A DNA stretch of 64,000 nt. Source: Kitagawia praeruptora (Eukaryota > Streptophyta > Magnoliopsida > Apiales > Apiaceae). The stretch spans positions 121,666,001 through 121,730,000 of the forward strand of contig CM075345.1 of NCBI GenBank assembly GCA_037693485.1, in the 5' to 3' direction. Each line of letters begins with the position of its first letter. Within the stretch, counting starts at the first letter, position 1. Below are positions 55,513 to 64,000 of the stretch, in pieces. A model generated the notes under the pieces. The model was not told where the DNA came from. It saw only the letters and a program-made list of their open reading frames with translations, and did no database searches. The position numbers and the translations under genes were made by a program.

Positions 55513-55846
55513 GAATAATGCTATATAAGGGTATCAAATTTAGTTTTCAAAATTTTTCCGTATTTATTTTAATAATAAAGAAAAATGCTAGAGATACCAA
55601 ATTGGGTACCAAAAATTGTTACCAAATGATTTTGATTGGTTATAATTATAATGGGTCCGCTAGGACCATCCAATTAAAACATTCCAAAATGCCAAGTAAT
55701 TTGTGCCATGTCACTTGGTAACAAATTTTGGTACCCAATTTGGTATCCCTAACACTACTCAATAATAAATGGATCCGTGACATCATGTATGTCATGTCAT
55801 TTGGGAACTATTTTTTGTAACTAATTTTGTACCTCTATCACTACTC
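55513..55846. mobile_element. Mutator-like MITE (outer)
   Basis: Flanked by the 9-bp duplication TTTTGGAAT (55504-55512 and 55847-55855). The left end GAATAATGCTATATAAGGGTA and the inverted right end GAGTAGTGATAGAGGTAC are related. It contains a second element of the same family. Confidence 0.85.
55580..55760. mobile_element. Mutator-like MITE (inner, nested)
   Basis: 181 bp with its own 9-bp duplication AATAATAAA (55571-55579 and 55761-55769). The ends are inverted repeats of about 45 bp around GGTACCAAAATTTGTTACC. Family relation to the outer copy is seen in the ATGCTA and ACTACTC termini. Confidence 0.88.
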
Positions 55847-55869
55847 TTTTGGAATTTATTCTTTTCTTT

Positions 55870-57070
55870 TTTCTCAAATCCTTCCACTTTCATAATCTTT
55901 TTTTTTTTTGAATATCCACTTTCATAATCTTATTAAAATGTAATTATTAAAAGGTAAATTCTATTGGAAAATACAATAAAAAAAATTATATACTCTAAGA
56001 CATAGGGAAGCTGAACGTACTAGCCACTTCCTGAGAGCTGAGGACTCCACCACAGAGTATCACAAAAGAAGTAAACATTTTGGATCATTTCTATGAAAAT
56101 CAATATTTTGGACAAATAAACCCATAAAAAGGCATTCTTTCATTGTTTGTGTTGTGTTTTACTAATTATTTATGTAATGTTAGAACACAGCTATATGGAG
56201 TTATGTTCGACCATCCTTAAATCATACATTATCCTTAAATACATTTTTTTGTATTGTTATTTTTCGTATTTGTATTTTTGTACATTAGCTTTATGACGCC
56301 ATACTGGTGCCTGGTGGGATGCTTTATAAATAATTGACATAAATATTTTTTAAATTTTACTTATTTTTGATATCTTTGATATTTTTTTGAAAGTTAATAT
56401 AATTTAATTTCAATTTTAAAATTATTAATAGCCATATAGATACATTTGATGTTAGTTTTTGATTGATATATTAACTTATTTTTCTATATAATGTAATATG
56501 TTTTGATTAGATTTTTAGTTTTTCAACTTCTTTGGGGTTTGCAGTTTTTAATAGCTATAAGTCCATATGTATTAGTTTTGTTGAAATTTTATATTATTTT
56601 ATTCCTTATGAAAGTTTTTAATTAGTAACAAAAATATCATGTTCAAATTTAGAAATCTTCCCCCAAAACATCACTTATCTATATAATGATTAATTTTGTA
56701 AATATGTTTTCTCCTCAACTTTGTGTCTACATTAATTATTGGTAGATACATAATTATTTGTAATGATCAGCATTTTGTAGACATAATTTAAGATTTTATT
56801 AAAATATAATACAAATTAGTATTGAATTTTTGCTAAGAATGGAGCACAGCCTTTCCTTCCTCTTGTCAAACTGCTAAGTTATAACATAATTAATTTCATA
56901 GTATGTACATTATGTGTAATACCTCGGACCACCTACAATTTCATAATTTTATACAAGTGAGAAGTACATTATGATCTAACAGGTCTAACAAATATATCCG
57001 GTTATTGCTTGATTTCAATCTTGTCCGTCAAGTTTCAATTCACCGGGGACATTGGAGCCTACCACAGTCT
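55870..57070. other. Intergenic AT-rich region, no gene seen
   Basis: AT-rich and non-repetitive by eye. The last few hundred bases are presumably the promoter of the DUF4220 gene. Confidence 0.4.
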
Positions 57071-57078
57071 CTTACTTT

Positions 57079-57086
57079 ATATAAAG
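57079..57086 (+). promoter_or_regulatory. TATA box of the DUF4220 gene
   Basis: TATATAAA lies 116 bases before the ATG at 57202, in GC-richer context. Confidence 0.55.
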
Positions 57087-57201
57087 TGGTAGTAGCATTT
57101 AAGCTTGATTTCTTTACAAAAAATTTCACAAATATATATTTTCCAGCCAACCTAATAACCACTTGGAAAGAGCTTTGAAATTCATCAAGAAGGTCATAGA
57201 G

Positions 57202-57224
57202 ATGTCAGCTGATGCGGAGACGAT
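57202..57224 (+). pseudogene. 5' stub of the DUF4220 gene (start codon side)
   Basis: ATG TCA GCT GAT GCG GAG ACG AT encodes MSADAET plus two bases of the next codon. The Copia element begins at 57225. The codon is completed at 62413 after the duplicated ACGAT, so the frame across the insertion is exactly that of the downstream ORF. This is the true start of the gene whose body follows the element. Confidence 0.85.
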
Positions 57225-57535
57225 TGTTGGAGCTACTAAACACTGACGCTACTAAACACTGACGTTACTAAACACTGACGCCAACTAAACACTGACACCA
57301 GCTCAGCTTGCCAACTCAGCAAAGTTTGTTACGATCTAGTCTAGTCAGTTAGTCTAGTTAGTTAGTCTATCCTTCTTGTATATATACTAGTTTTTAGTCT
57401 GAGCAAAGTAGTTTTTGTAATATAGATTCATAATGTACCATTCATTCTCTCTAAACATCAATGTATACAATTTGTGTGTGATCTAAACTACGTCTTCTAC
57501 ATTGCATTTTCTCTATAAATCAACATGGTATCAGA
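57225..57535 (+). mobile_element. 5' LTR of the inserted Copia element
   Basis: 311 bp, TGTTGG to CAACA. Preceded by ACGAT (57220-57224), which is repeated after the 3' LTR. It differs from the 251-bp 3' LTR mainly by an expansion of ACTAAACACTGACG near its start, four copies against one, and otherwise by a few bases. Confidence 0.95.
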
Positions 57536-57549
57536 GCGGAATCGACCTG
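57536..57549 (+). other. Primer-binding site (tRNA-iMet)
   Basis: TGGTATCAGAGCGG directly abuts the 5' LTR end. Confidence 0.93.
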
Positions 57550-57810
57550 GTTAGATTCAATTTCGCTTCGTTCTTGTTAATAGTTTGTTCATTCTACGTT
57601 GTCGATCATCTCATCATTTTGTTTGTTGTTCATCAATTCATTTGATCAAACTGCGTAATTAAGATGATGATGATGTTCATAGTTTTTTGCAAACTGATAT
57701 TTCGATTCCGATTCTTGTTTGTGTTTCTTTGATCTGTTTACATATACATTCTTCGTGTATGTATATTTCTTTGTAATCTTCATATCTGTGTGTATACGTT
57801 TGAAGAAACA

Positions 57811-60800
57811 ATGGCTGATACTGGTAGTTCAAGAACTAGAGTCTCTTTAACACCGAATCAAGATCCTAATTCTCCGTATTTTATCCATCCATCTGATGCA
57901 AACACTACGCAATTAGTTTCTGTTAAATTCAATGGGAACGGTTTTAATAACTGGAAAAGATCAATGATCTTAACTTTGTCAGCTAAAAACAAGATTGGCT
58001 TTGTTGATGGTAGTATACCTAAACCTGATTCTTTATCTGTTGAGTCTAAAGCATGGGAACGGTGTAATGACTTAGTATGTTCGTGGATACTGTTTAATTT
58101 GGATGATGTTTTAGCAAAGAGTGTGTTGTTCTTGAAAACTGCGAGAGAGATATGGATAGATCTAGAAGAACGTTTTGGATATGTGTCTATGACACAGGTG
58201 TATTCTTTGGAGCAACAACTTTCTGAACTACATCAAGGAGCTGATAATATTTCAGAATTTTTCACCAAAATTAAGACTCTCTGGGATGCTATAAGTGATG
58301 CAAATCCTTTACCTCAATGCACATGTTCTAAGTGCACTTGTAATCTGCAACAAAGAGTGTATCAAATGCAGCAAGATCAGAGGATGATACAGTTTATGAT
58401 GAAATTGAGTGAAGATTTTGCAGCTGTCAGAGGCAATTTGTTGATGCAGCATCCTTTGCCAAGTGTTACAAATGCTTATAGGATGTTTGCACAAGAGGAA
58501 AGACACAAAGAGATAGCTCATCTTGCTAATCAAACTGAAAGTCTAGCCTGTTTCTCAGAAAGGAAGAATGTCAAGTCATTTAAACCACAGGCTGCTTATA
58601 ACAGGAATCAGAATTTTACTTCTAATAGATCTAATGATAATACATCTGGAAATGCAACAGGGAATGCAGGAAGAAGATCACAATACTATTGTACTCATTG
58701 CAAAATCTCAGGACATAGTGTGGAAAGGTGTTTCAAAATCCATGGATATCCACCAGGATTCAAATTTAACAACAGAGACAAGAAAGTTGCTGCAATTTCT
58801 CAGAGTAATGAGTCTAGCAATGATAATGATACTTCAAGTCAATTTTCACAGGCTCAGTACAATCAGTTTCTGGAAATGTACAATAAGCAAAAGAATGCAG
58901 AATTTACTTCTGGTCAACATGAAGATAAGACTTCTCATGCTCTCCTAGCAGGTAATTTTTGTTTGTTATCCAAATTTACTACAAATTGGATAATAGACAG
59001 TGGAGCCACTGATCACATGTGTTCTAACATTAATTTGTTTCATACACATAAAGTAATTGAAGATAGTGACAAGTTTATCACTATTCCTGATGGAAGAAAG
59101 GTACAAATTACACATGTAGGCAGTGTTATTTTGGATAATAACATAAGTCTGCAAAATGTGTTTTATGTTCCAGATTTTCAGTTTAATCTAATTTCTGTCA
59201 AAAGACTTTGTCAAGACTTAAATTGTCAGTTAGTCTTTACACATGACAAGTGCTTTGTCCAGGACCTTTCACAGAAGAAATCTCAGATGCTTCTTGGTAA
59301 TCTACATGGTGGTTTGTTTCATACTACAACTGAATTCAACAACTCTAAAGTGTGCTGTACTGCATTAGAACAAGCTCAGTTATGGCATCTAAGGATGGGG
59401 CATTTGCCATTTTCTCAGTTGAAGTTGATTAATTCTCAGTTTGATGTCAAGAATTCTGCGTCAGATACTATATGTCAAGTGTGTCCTGCTGCTAAACAAA
59501 CTAGACTATCTTTTTCTTCCAGTTGTATCAAAACTAGTTCTGTATTTGACTTGATTCATATTGACATCTGGGGTCCTTATAAGACCAAGTCTTCTTCTGG
59601 TTGTACAATGTTCTTAACTATAGTTGATGACTATAGTCGTTTTACATGGGTACATCTTTTAAAAGCTAAGTCTGAAGCATCTCTTGTATTGGTTAACTTT
59701 GCTACATATGTTGAAACTCAGTTCAAAACAAAAATTAAGAGTATTCGTTCTGATAATGCAAAGGAATTTTGTGAGGGTTTATTACAGAATGTTTGTCAGC
59801 AAAAGGGTATTATACATCAAAGAAGTTGTGCTTACACACCACAGCAAAACGGGGTGGTGGAACGCAAACATCGTCACTTACTGGAAACAGCTCGAGCTCT
59901 ATCTTTCCAATCAAAAGTTCCTCTCAAATACTGGGGTGAGTGTATCTTATGTGCTGTTTATCTAGTAAATAGAATGCCTTTAAAAAGCATTAAAGATCAT
60001 ACACCTTATTTTGTTCTTTACAACAAAGAACCAGATTTATCTCATCTCAGAACATTTGGATGCTTATGTTTTGTGACTACTAATAAGGTTCACAGAACTA
60101 AGTTTGATACTAGAGCATATCCAGGAGTTTTTCTTGGATATAATGTTTCTACTAAAGGCTATAAAGTGTTGGATATAGCTACTAATAACATTTTGATTTC
60201 AAGGGATGTTATTTTTCATGAAAAAAATTTTCCATTTCATTCCAAAAACACAGACATTATATCTGATTCTTTTCCAACTTCCATTTATCTTCCTTCTGTC
60301 ACTCCTATAAATATTCATGACATTCCTGATATTTTTGATGCTTCTAATGATTCAATTCCTGTTGAACCTGAAATGAGTGCATCTTCGGATTCCAGTATAT
60401 CTACTTCAAATTCAGAAGTTTCAGACATTAGTAGTTCATTACCTATCATTCAAAGAAAATCTATTCGAACTTCTTCTAAACCTACATATCTTCAAGATTA
60501 CTATTGTACTACTGCTGCTCATAATTCTCATTGGTGCAATCTAGTTCAATACTCAGACTTACCATTACCAAAACAATGTTTTATTTCTAAAGTTTGTGAT
60601 TTAGTTGAACCTACATCTTATTTTGAAGCATCACAAAATCCTCTTTGGATTGATGCTATGACTAAGGAGTTAAATGCTCTTCAAAAGAACAATACATGGG
60701 AATTAGTTGATTTACCAAAAGGCAAGAAAGCTATAGGTTCACGTTGGGTTTACAAAGTCAAGCTTAAAGCAGATGGTACTTTGGAAAGGTGTAAAGCTCG

Positions 60801-62226
60801 TTTAGTAGCTAAGGGATTTAATCAACGTTATGGTGTTGACTATGAGGAGACTTTTTCTCCTGTAGTGAAAATGTCTACTATTAGATGTTTATTAGCAGTT
60901 GCTGCAAGTAAAGGATGGCCATTATACCAACTTGATGTTGATAATGCGTTTTTGCATGGTGAATTGTCTGAAGAGGTTTATATGAAAATGCCTGATGGAA
61001 TGCCTAATCCTTCTAATAAAGTTTGTAAGCTTATCAAATCGATTTATGACTTGAAACAAGCATCAAGGGAATGGCATGCTAAGCTCACTACTACTTTGAA
61101 AAGTCAAGGTTTTATTCAATCTAAAAATGATTACAGTTTGTACATTCGAAGAACAGGTGATTTGATTTGTGTTGCTGCTGTTTATGTTGATGATGTTATA
61201 CTTACTGGCACTGATCAAGTTACCATTTCTGCAATTAAAGCCTATCTTCATCAAGAATTTGGTATTAAGGATTTGGGATTACTGAACTATTTTCTGGGTA
61301 TTGAGGTTAGTCATTTGTCATCTGGTATTTTCTTAAGTCAGAAGAAGTTTACACATGAGCTGTTATCAGAATGTAATCTTGATTTGACTCGAAAAGCTTC
61401 AACTCCATTACCTCTAAATGTTAAACTTTCTGCTTATGATGGTGATTCAATAGCTGAACCAGAGACTTATCGTTCTTTAGTTGGAAAACTCAATTTTCTT
61501 ACCACAACTCGTCCTGATTTAGCTTATGCTGTTCAAGCTTTAAGTCAGTTTATGCATGATCCTCGTACTTCTCATTTTGATGCTCTCATACATACATTAC
61601 GATATGTTAATCATTCTATTGGGCAAGGAATTCTTTTAAAGGCCAATGCTGACATCAAATTACAGGCCTTTACTGATTCAGACTGGGCATCATGTTCTGA
61701 TTCACGAAAATCCATCACTGGTTATGTTCTTTTGTTAGGACAATCTCCTGTCACTTGGAAGTCTAAGAAACAAAGTACCATATCTCGATCTTCGTCTGAA
61801 GCTGAATATCGGGCTATGGCATCTGCAGCATCTGAAGTAACATGGTTAGTTCGATTGTTAGAAGAACTTGGTGTTTCAAACCTTAAGCCTGTCACATTGT
61901 ACTGTGATAACCAGTCTGCCATTCACATTGCTCGTAATCCTGTGTTTCATGAACGAACGAAACACATCGAGATTGATTGCCATTTTACTCGAGATAAAGT
62001 TTTAGAAGGATTGATTCAACTTACTTACTTACCAACCAATTCTCAACTTGCTGATGTGTTTACAAAAATTCTGCCTTCTCCACATTTTAAGGAGCTTCTT
62101 TCCAAGTTAGGATTTCATGACCCTTCTGTTCATGGATCTCCTAACTTGAGGGGGGGTGTTGAAGCTACTAACACTGACGCCAGCTCAGCTTGCCAACTCA
62201 GCAAAGTTTGTTACGATCTAGTCTAG
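57811..62226 (+). CDS. gag-pol: Copia Gag-Pol polyprotein (single ORF)
   Basis: Complete polyprotein of about 1471 aa from the ATG at 57811 (CAATGGCTG); the longer upstream reading has no ATG. Gag starts with the PYFIHPSDANTTQLVS region typical of short-LTR Copia elements (Ale/Retrofit-like, by resemblance). A CX2CX4HX4C knuckle (CTHCKISGHSVERC) lies near residue 293 and the protease motif DSGATDHM near 393. The integrase acidic triad (HIDIWGP about 581, RSDNAKEF about 647, VVERKH about 680), RT YVDDVILTG about 1124 and RNase H DSDWASC about 1289 are all present without stops. One oddity is IYDLKQA, where most elements have YGLKQA. The ORF runs 70 bases into the 3' LTR before stopping. Intact frame and young LTRs suggest recent mobility. 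Confidence 0.94.
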   Translation: MADTGSSRTRVSLTPNQDPNSPYFIHPSDANTTQLVSVKFNGNGFNNWKRSMILTLSAKNKIGFVDGSIPKPDSLSVESKAWERCNDLVCSWILFNLDDVLAKSVLFLKTAREIWIDLEERFGYVSMTQVYSLEQQLSELHQGADNISEFFTKIKTLWDAISDANPLPQCTCSKCTCNLQQRVYQMQQDQRMIQFMMKLSEDFAAVRGNLLMQHPLPSVTNAYRMFAQEERHKEIAHLANQTESLACFSERKNVKSFKPQAAYNRNQNFTSNRSNDNTSGNATGNAGRRSQYYCTHCKISGHSVERCFKIHGYPPGFKFNNRDKKVAAISQSNESSNDNDTSSQFSQAQYNQFLEMYNKQKNAEFTSGQHEDKTSHALLAGNFCLLSKFTTNWIIDSGATDHMCSNINLFHTHKVIEDSDKFITIPDGRKVQITHVGSVILDNNISLQNVFYVPDFQFNLISVKRLCQDLNCQLVFTHDKCFVQDLSQKKSQMLLGNLHGGLFHTTTEFNNSKVCCTALEQAQLWHLRMGHLPFSQLKLINSQFDVKNSASDTICQVCPAAKQTRLSFSSSCIKTSSVFDLIHIDIWGPYKTKSSSGCTMFLTIVDDYSRFTWVHLLKAKSEASLVLVNFATYVETQFKTKIKSIRSDNAKEFCEGLLQNVCQQKGIIHQRSCAYTPQQNGVVERKHRHLLETARALSFQSKVPLKYWGECILCAVYLVNRMPLKSIKDHTPYFVLYNKEPDLSHLRTFGCLCFVTTNKVHRTKFDTRAYPGVFLGYNVSTKGYKVLDIATNNILISRDVIFHEKNFPFHSKNTDIISDSFPTSIYLPSVTPINIHDIPDIFDASNDSIPVEPEMSASSDSSISTSNSEVSDISSSLPIIQRKSIRTSSKPTYLQDYYCTTAAHNSHWCNLVQYSDLPLPKQCFISKVCDLVEPTSYFEASQNPLWIDAMTKELNALQKNNTWELVDLPKGKKAIGSRWVYKVKLKADGTLERCKARLVAKGFNQRYGVDYEETFSPVVKMSTIRCLLAVAASKGWPLYQLDVDNAFLHGELSEEVYMKMPDGMPNPSNKVCKLIKSIYDLKQASREWHAKLTTTLKSQGFIQSKNDYSLYIRRTGDLICVAAVYVDDVILTGTDQVTISAIKAYLHQEFGIKDLGLLNYFLGIEVSHLSSGIFLSQKKFTHELLSECNLDLTRKASTPLPLNVKLSAYDGDSIAEPETYRSLVGKLNFLTTTRPDLAYAVQALSQFMHDPRTSHFDALIHTLRYVNHSIGQGILLKANADIKLQAFTDSDWASCSDSRKSITGYVLLLGQSPVTWKSKKQSTISRSSSEAEYRAMASAASEVTWLVRLLEELGVSNLKPVTLYCDNQSAIHIARNPVFHERTKHIEIDCHFTRDKVLEGLIQLTYLPTNSQLADVFTKILPSPHFKELLSKLGFHDPSVHGSPNLRGGVEATNTDASSACQLSKVCYDLV
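62148..62156 (+). other. Polypurine tract
   Basis: GAGGGGGGG directly before the 3' LTR, inside the C-terminal codons of the polyprotein. Confidence 0.85.
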
Positions 62227-62407
62227 TCAGTTAGTCTAGTTAGTTAGTCTATCCTTCTTGTATATATACTAGTTTTTAGTCTGAGCAAAGTAGTTTTTGT
62301 AATATAGATTCATAATGTACCATTCATTCTCTCTAAACATCAATGTATACAATTTGTGTGTGATCTAAACTACGTCTTCTACATTGCATTTTCTCTGTAA
62401 ATCAACA
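62157..62407 (+). mobile_element. 3' LTR of the inserted Copia element
   Basis: 251 bp, TGTTGAAGC to AACA, followed by the target duplication ACGAT (62408-62412). After the short repeat region it differs from the 5' LTR at about one base. Confidence 0.95.
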
Positions 62408-64000
62408 ACGATCGCCCTTAAATCAATTCTCAATGATATTTCTGATGAAAGGGAACTGTGCTTTTGCATCTTACTGAGTCTTCTCCTTCAAATATTCTTA
62501 AATATTGGTGGAAACTTTAGAAGGTTAGCATCCAGCAGATGGATTGTTAGTTTTCTCTGGTCAGCTTATTTGCTTGCAGATATAGTTGCTGTTTTTGCAC
62601 TCGGACTCACTGTCAGCAAGCAACGTTTGTATGTCAAGTATTGGAATGCCAATGAATCCTATGGAAATTTTCCAAAGTTTTTAAACGATATCGTGAATTA
62701 TACCAGTATCGATCTTCCTATTTTCTGGGCTCCTTTTATACTGGTACACTTGGGCGGTCCAGACACCATCACTGCTTTTGCACCCGAGGATAATGAACTG
62801 TGGCCCAGACATTTGATTTATCTGGCCTCACAGTGCATTGCCGTTACTTATATTTTCTTCCAGTCTCTACAAATTAATAACAATATATTGATTCCGATGC
62901 TACTTATTTTGTTGTGTGGAATTATCAAGTGCGTAGAGCGTACGGCTGCTCTGTATTATGGAAGTGCAAAGAGCTTCCGCAGTTCAATGCTTTCAAAATC
63001 TGATCTGGATGCCAGTATTACGAAGAAAGAGCCCAAACTTGTGATCATAAAAAATGGAAATGCTTTGTCCCATGCATTTACAAGCATTGCAGTATGCTTT
63101 TGTATACTTCACGGTGTTCAAAAAACTTCTTGTCGCTCTCATTCTCAGCATCGATGAACGAAACCAAAGCCGGTTGTTTTTCCTTGAAACATCTTGTGAA
63201 GACGCTTTCAGAATAGTCGAGATAGAGTTGAGTTACCTTTATGATGTTCTTTTCACCAAACTCCCAGTGTTGCATCACAAGCTTGGCTACTGCGGTCGAA
63301 GTTTATCGTTCATCGCTGTTGTTGCTGCATTATGGCTCTACGTTTCTCATCTTGACACTCTCCTACTCGATGTGGCAGAAAAGATCGATCACTTTAGTTT
63401 TGCTTATTGGAGCGGTTGTGTCGGAGCTGATTGCATTTTACATGCTACTTTTTTGTGACTGGACAATTCTAAATCTCAGGCCTCTGTCTGATGCAAACCC
63501 CAAAGGTAAATTTTGCAAAGATAAGTTTCTTGATTGCATAATGTTTGTTACTATGACTAGGAGTAGATTCCAACATTGGTTTCTTCGTTTTGTTGGACTT
63601 AAACATCTTCGTCACGGGGCAGAATTTACTGATAGCAGGTGGGCTAATTCTTTGTCGACATTCAATTTGATATTTTATTGTGTACGAAGACGTTCAAAAA
63701 GGATGGAAATTTTTTTTAGTTATTTTGGCCTTATCAGCTTTCTAAATGAGGTCTGGTATGTAAAACCACAACCAGTCTCCCGTAACGTGACTGGTTTCAT
63801 TTTTGACGAACTGAAAATGAAATCGGAGATGGCTGACAATTTAGCCAATGCTAAAGTAATATTTTCTTCCAAAGGAGACTGGGTACTTGAAAATGAAGGC
63901 CAAGATACTTTTCTTCCTTTTATTGCTAATTATAACTATGATGATATCGTTCTCTTGTGGCACATTGCTACCGAAATCTGCTACAACGACATCCAAAATC
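62408..64000 (+). pseudogene. DUF4220/DUF594 membrane protein gene, disrupted; runs off the window
   Basis: Body of a plant-specific multi-pass membrane protein family of unknown function. The first part (to about 63075) has several hydrophobic helices and the family's FWAPFILVHLGGPDTITAF block. The next (about 63080-63345, shifted by one base) has FVYFTVFKKLLVALILS and FRIVEIELSYLYDVLFTK. The third (from about 63350, shifted again) has ITLVLLIGAVV and the DUF594 signature YDDIVLLWHIATEICY, and stays open to the window edge. The start codon is 5.2 kb upstream, cut off by the Copia insertion. Two frame changes plus the insertion make a functional product unlikely; a short unrecognised intron at either shift, or a sequence error, would be the alternative. 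Confidence 0.85.

Overview
The window is nuclear DNA from a eudicot plant with a repeat-rich genome. It contains spliced genes with GT/AG introns, CRINKLY4-type, TOM1-like and STAY-GREEN-type proteins, tRNA-iMet-primed LTR retrotransposons, and Stowaway, Harbinger, hAT and Mutator MITEs. The species cannot be fixed from the sequence.

Layout. Bases 1-13468 are almost all of a very large Ty1/Copia element, probably of the Sirevirus type. Its 5' LTR is cut by the window edge, gag and pol are separated by one in-frame stop codon, and a 1641-codon third ORF precedes a complete 1159-bp 3' LTR. It is nested inside the third ORF of a relative on the minus strand (13469-15346). Next comes a minus-strand, coding-free LTR element with about 3.2-kb LTRs, arranged LTR-internal-LTR-internal (15347-26817). 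A 1709-bp solo LTR with an exact 5-bp target duplication sits in its left LTR. Bases 26818-30700 hold a further LTR-like piece with a dense TCGAA motif cluster, an AT-rich degenerate array, a MITE and simple repeats.

Host genes start at 31.4 kb. They are a single-exon CRINKLY4-related receptor kinase (CCR4-like, +); a nine-coding-exon TOM1-like ESCRT-0-type adaptor (40124-46037, +); a five-exon STAY-GREEN-LIKE gene (47106-49633, -), convergent with the TOM1-like gene; and at the right edge a DUF4220/DUF594 membrane-protein gene. I rebuilt the two spliced models by hand. Both keep the reading frame exactly, at 540 and 255 aa.

Spaces between genes are filled with MITEs, several proven by target duplications (hAT 8 bp, Harbinger TTA/TAA, Stowaway TA, nested Mutator-like 9 bp), a SINE, a 5'-truncated LINE and a Tat-like Gypsy fragment. 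The DUF4220 gene is broken near its seventh to eighth codon by a recent, intact 5.2-kb Copia element (57225-62407, target duplication ACGAT), and two frame changes lie further downstream.

The most unusual signal is that three different LTR-type sequences in the window each carry their own short, densely repeated, mostly palindromic word. These are TGACAG/CTGTCA in the 13-kb element (also inside its coding regions), CAGCAAGCTG in the solo LTR, and TTCTCGAA/ATATCGAA at 27.2-27.6 kb.
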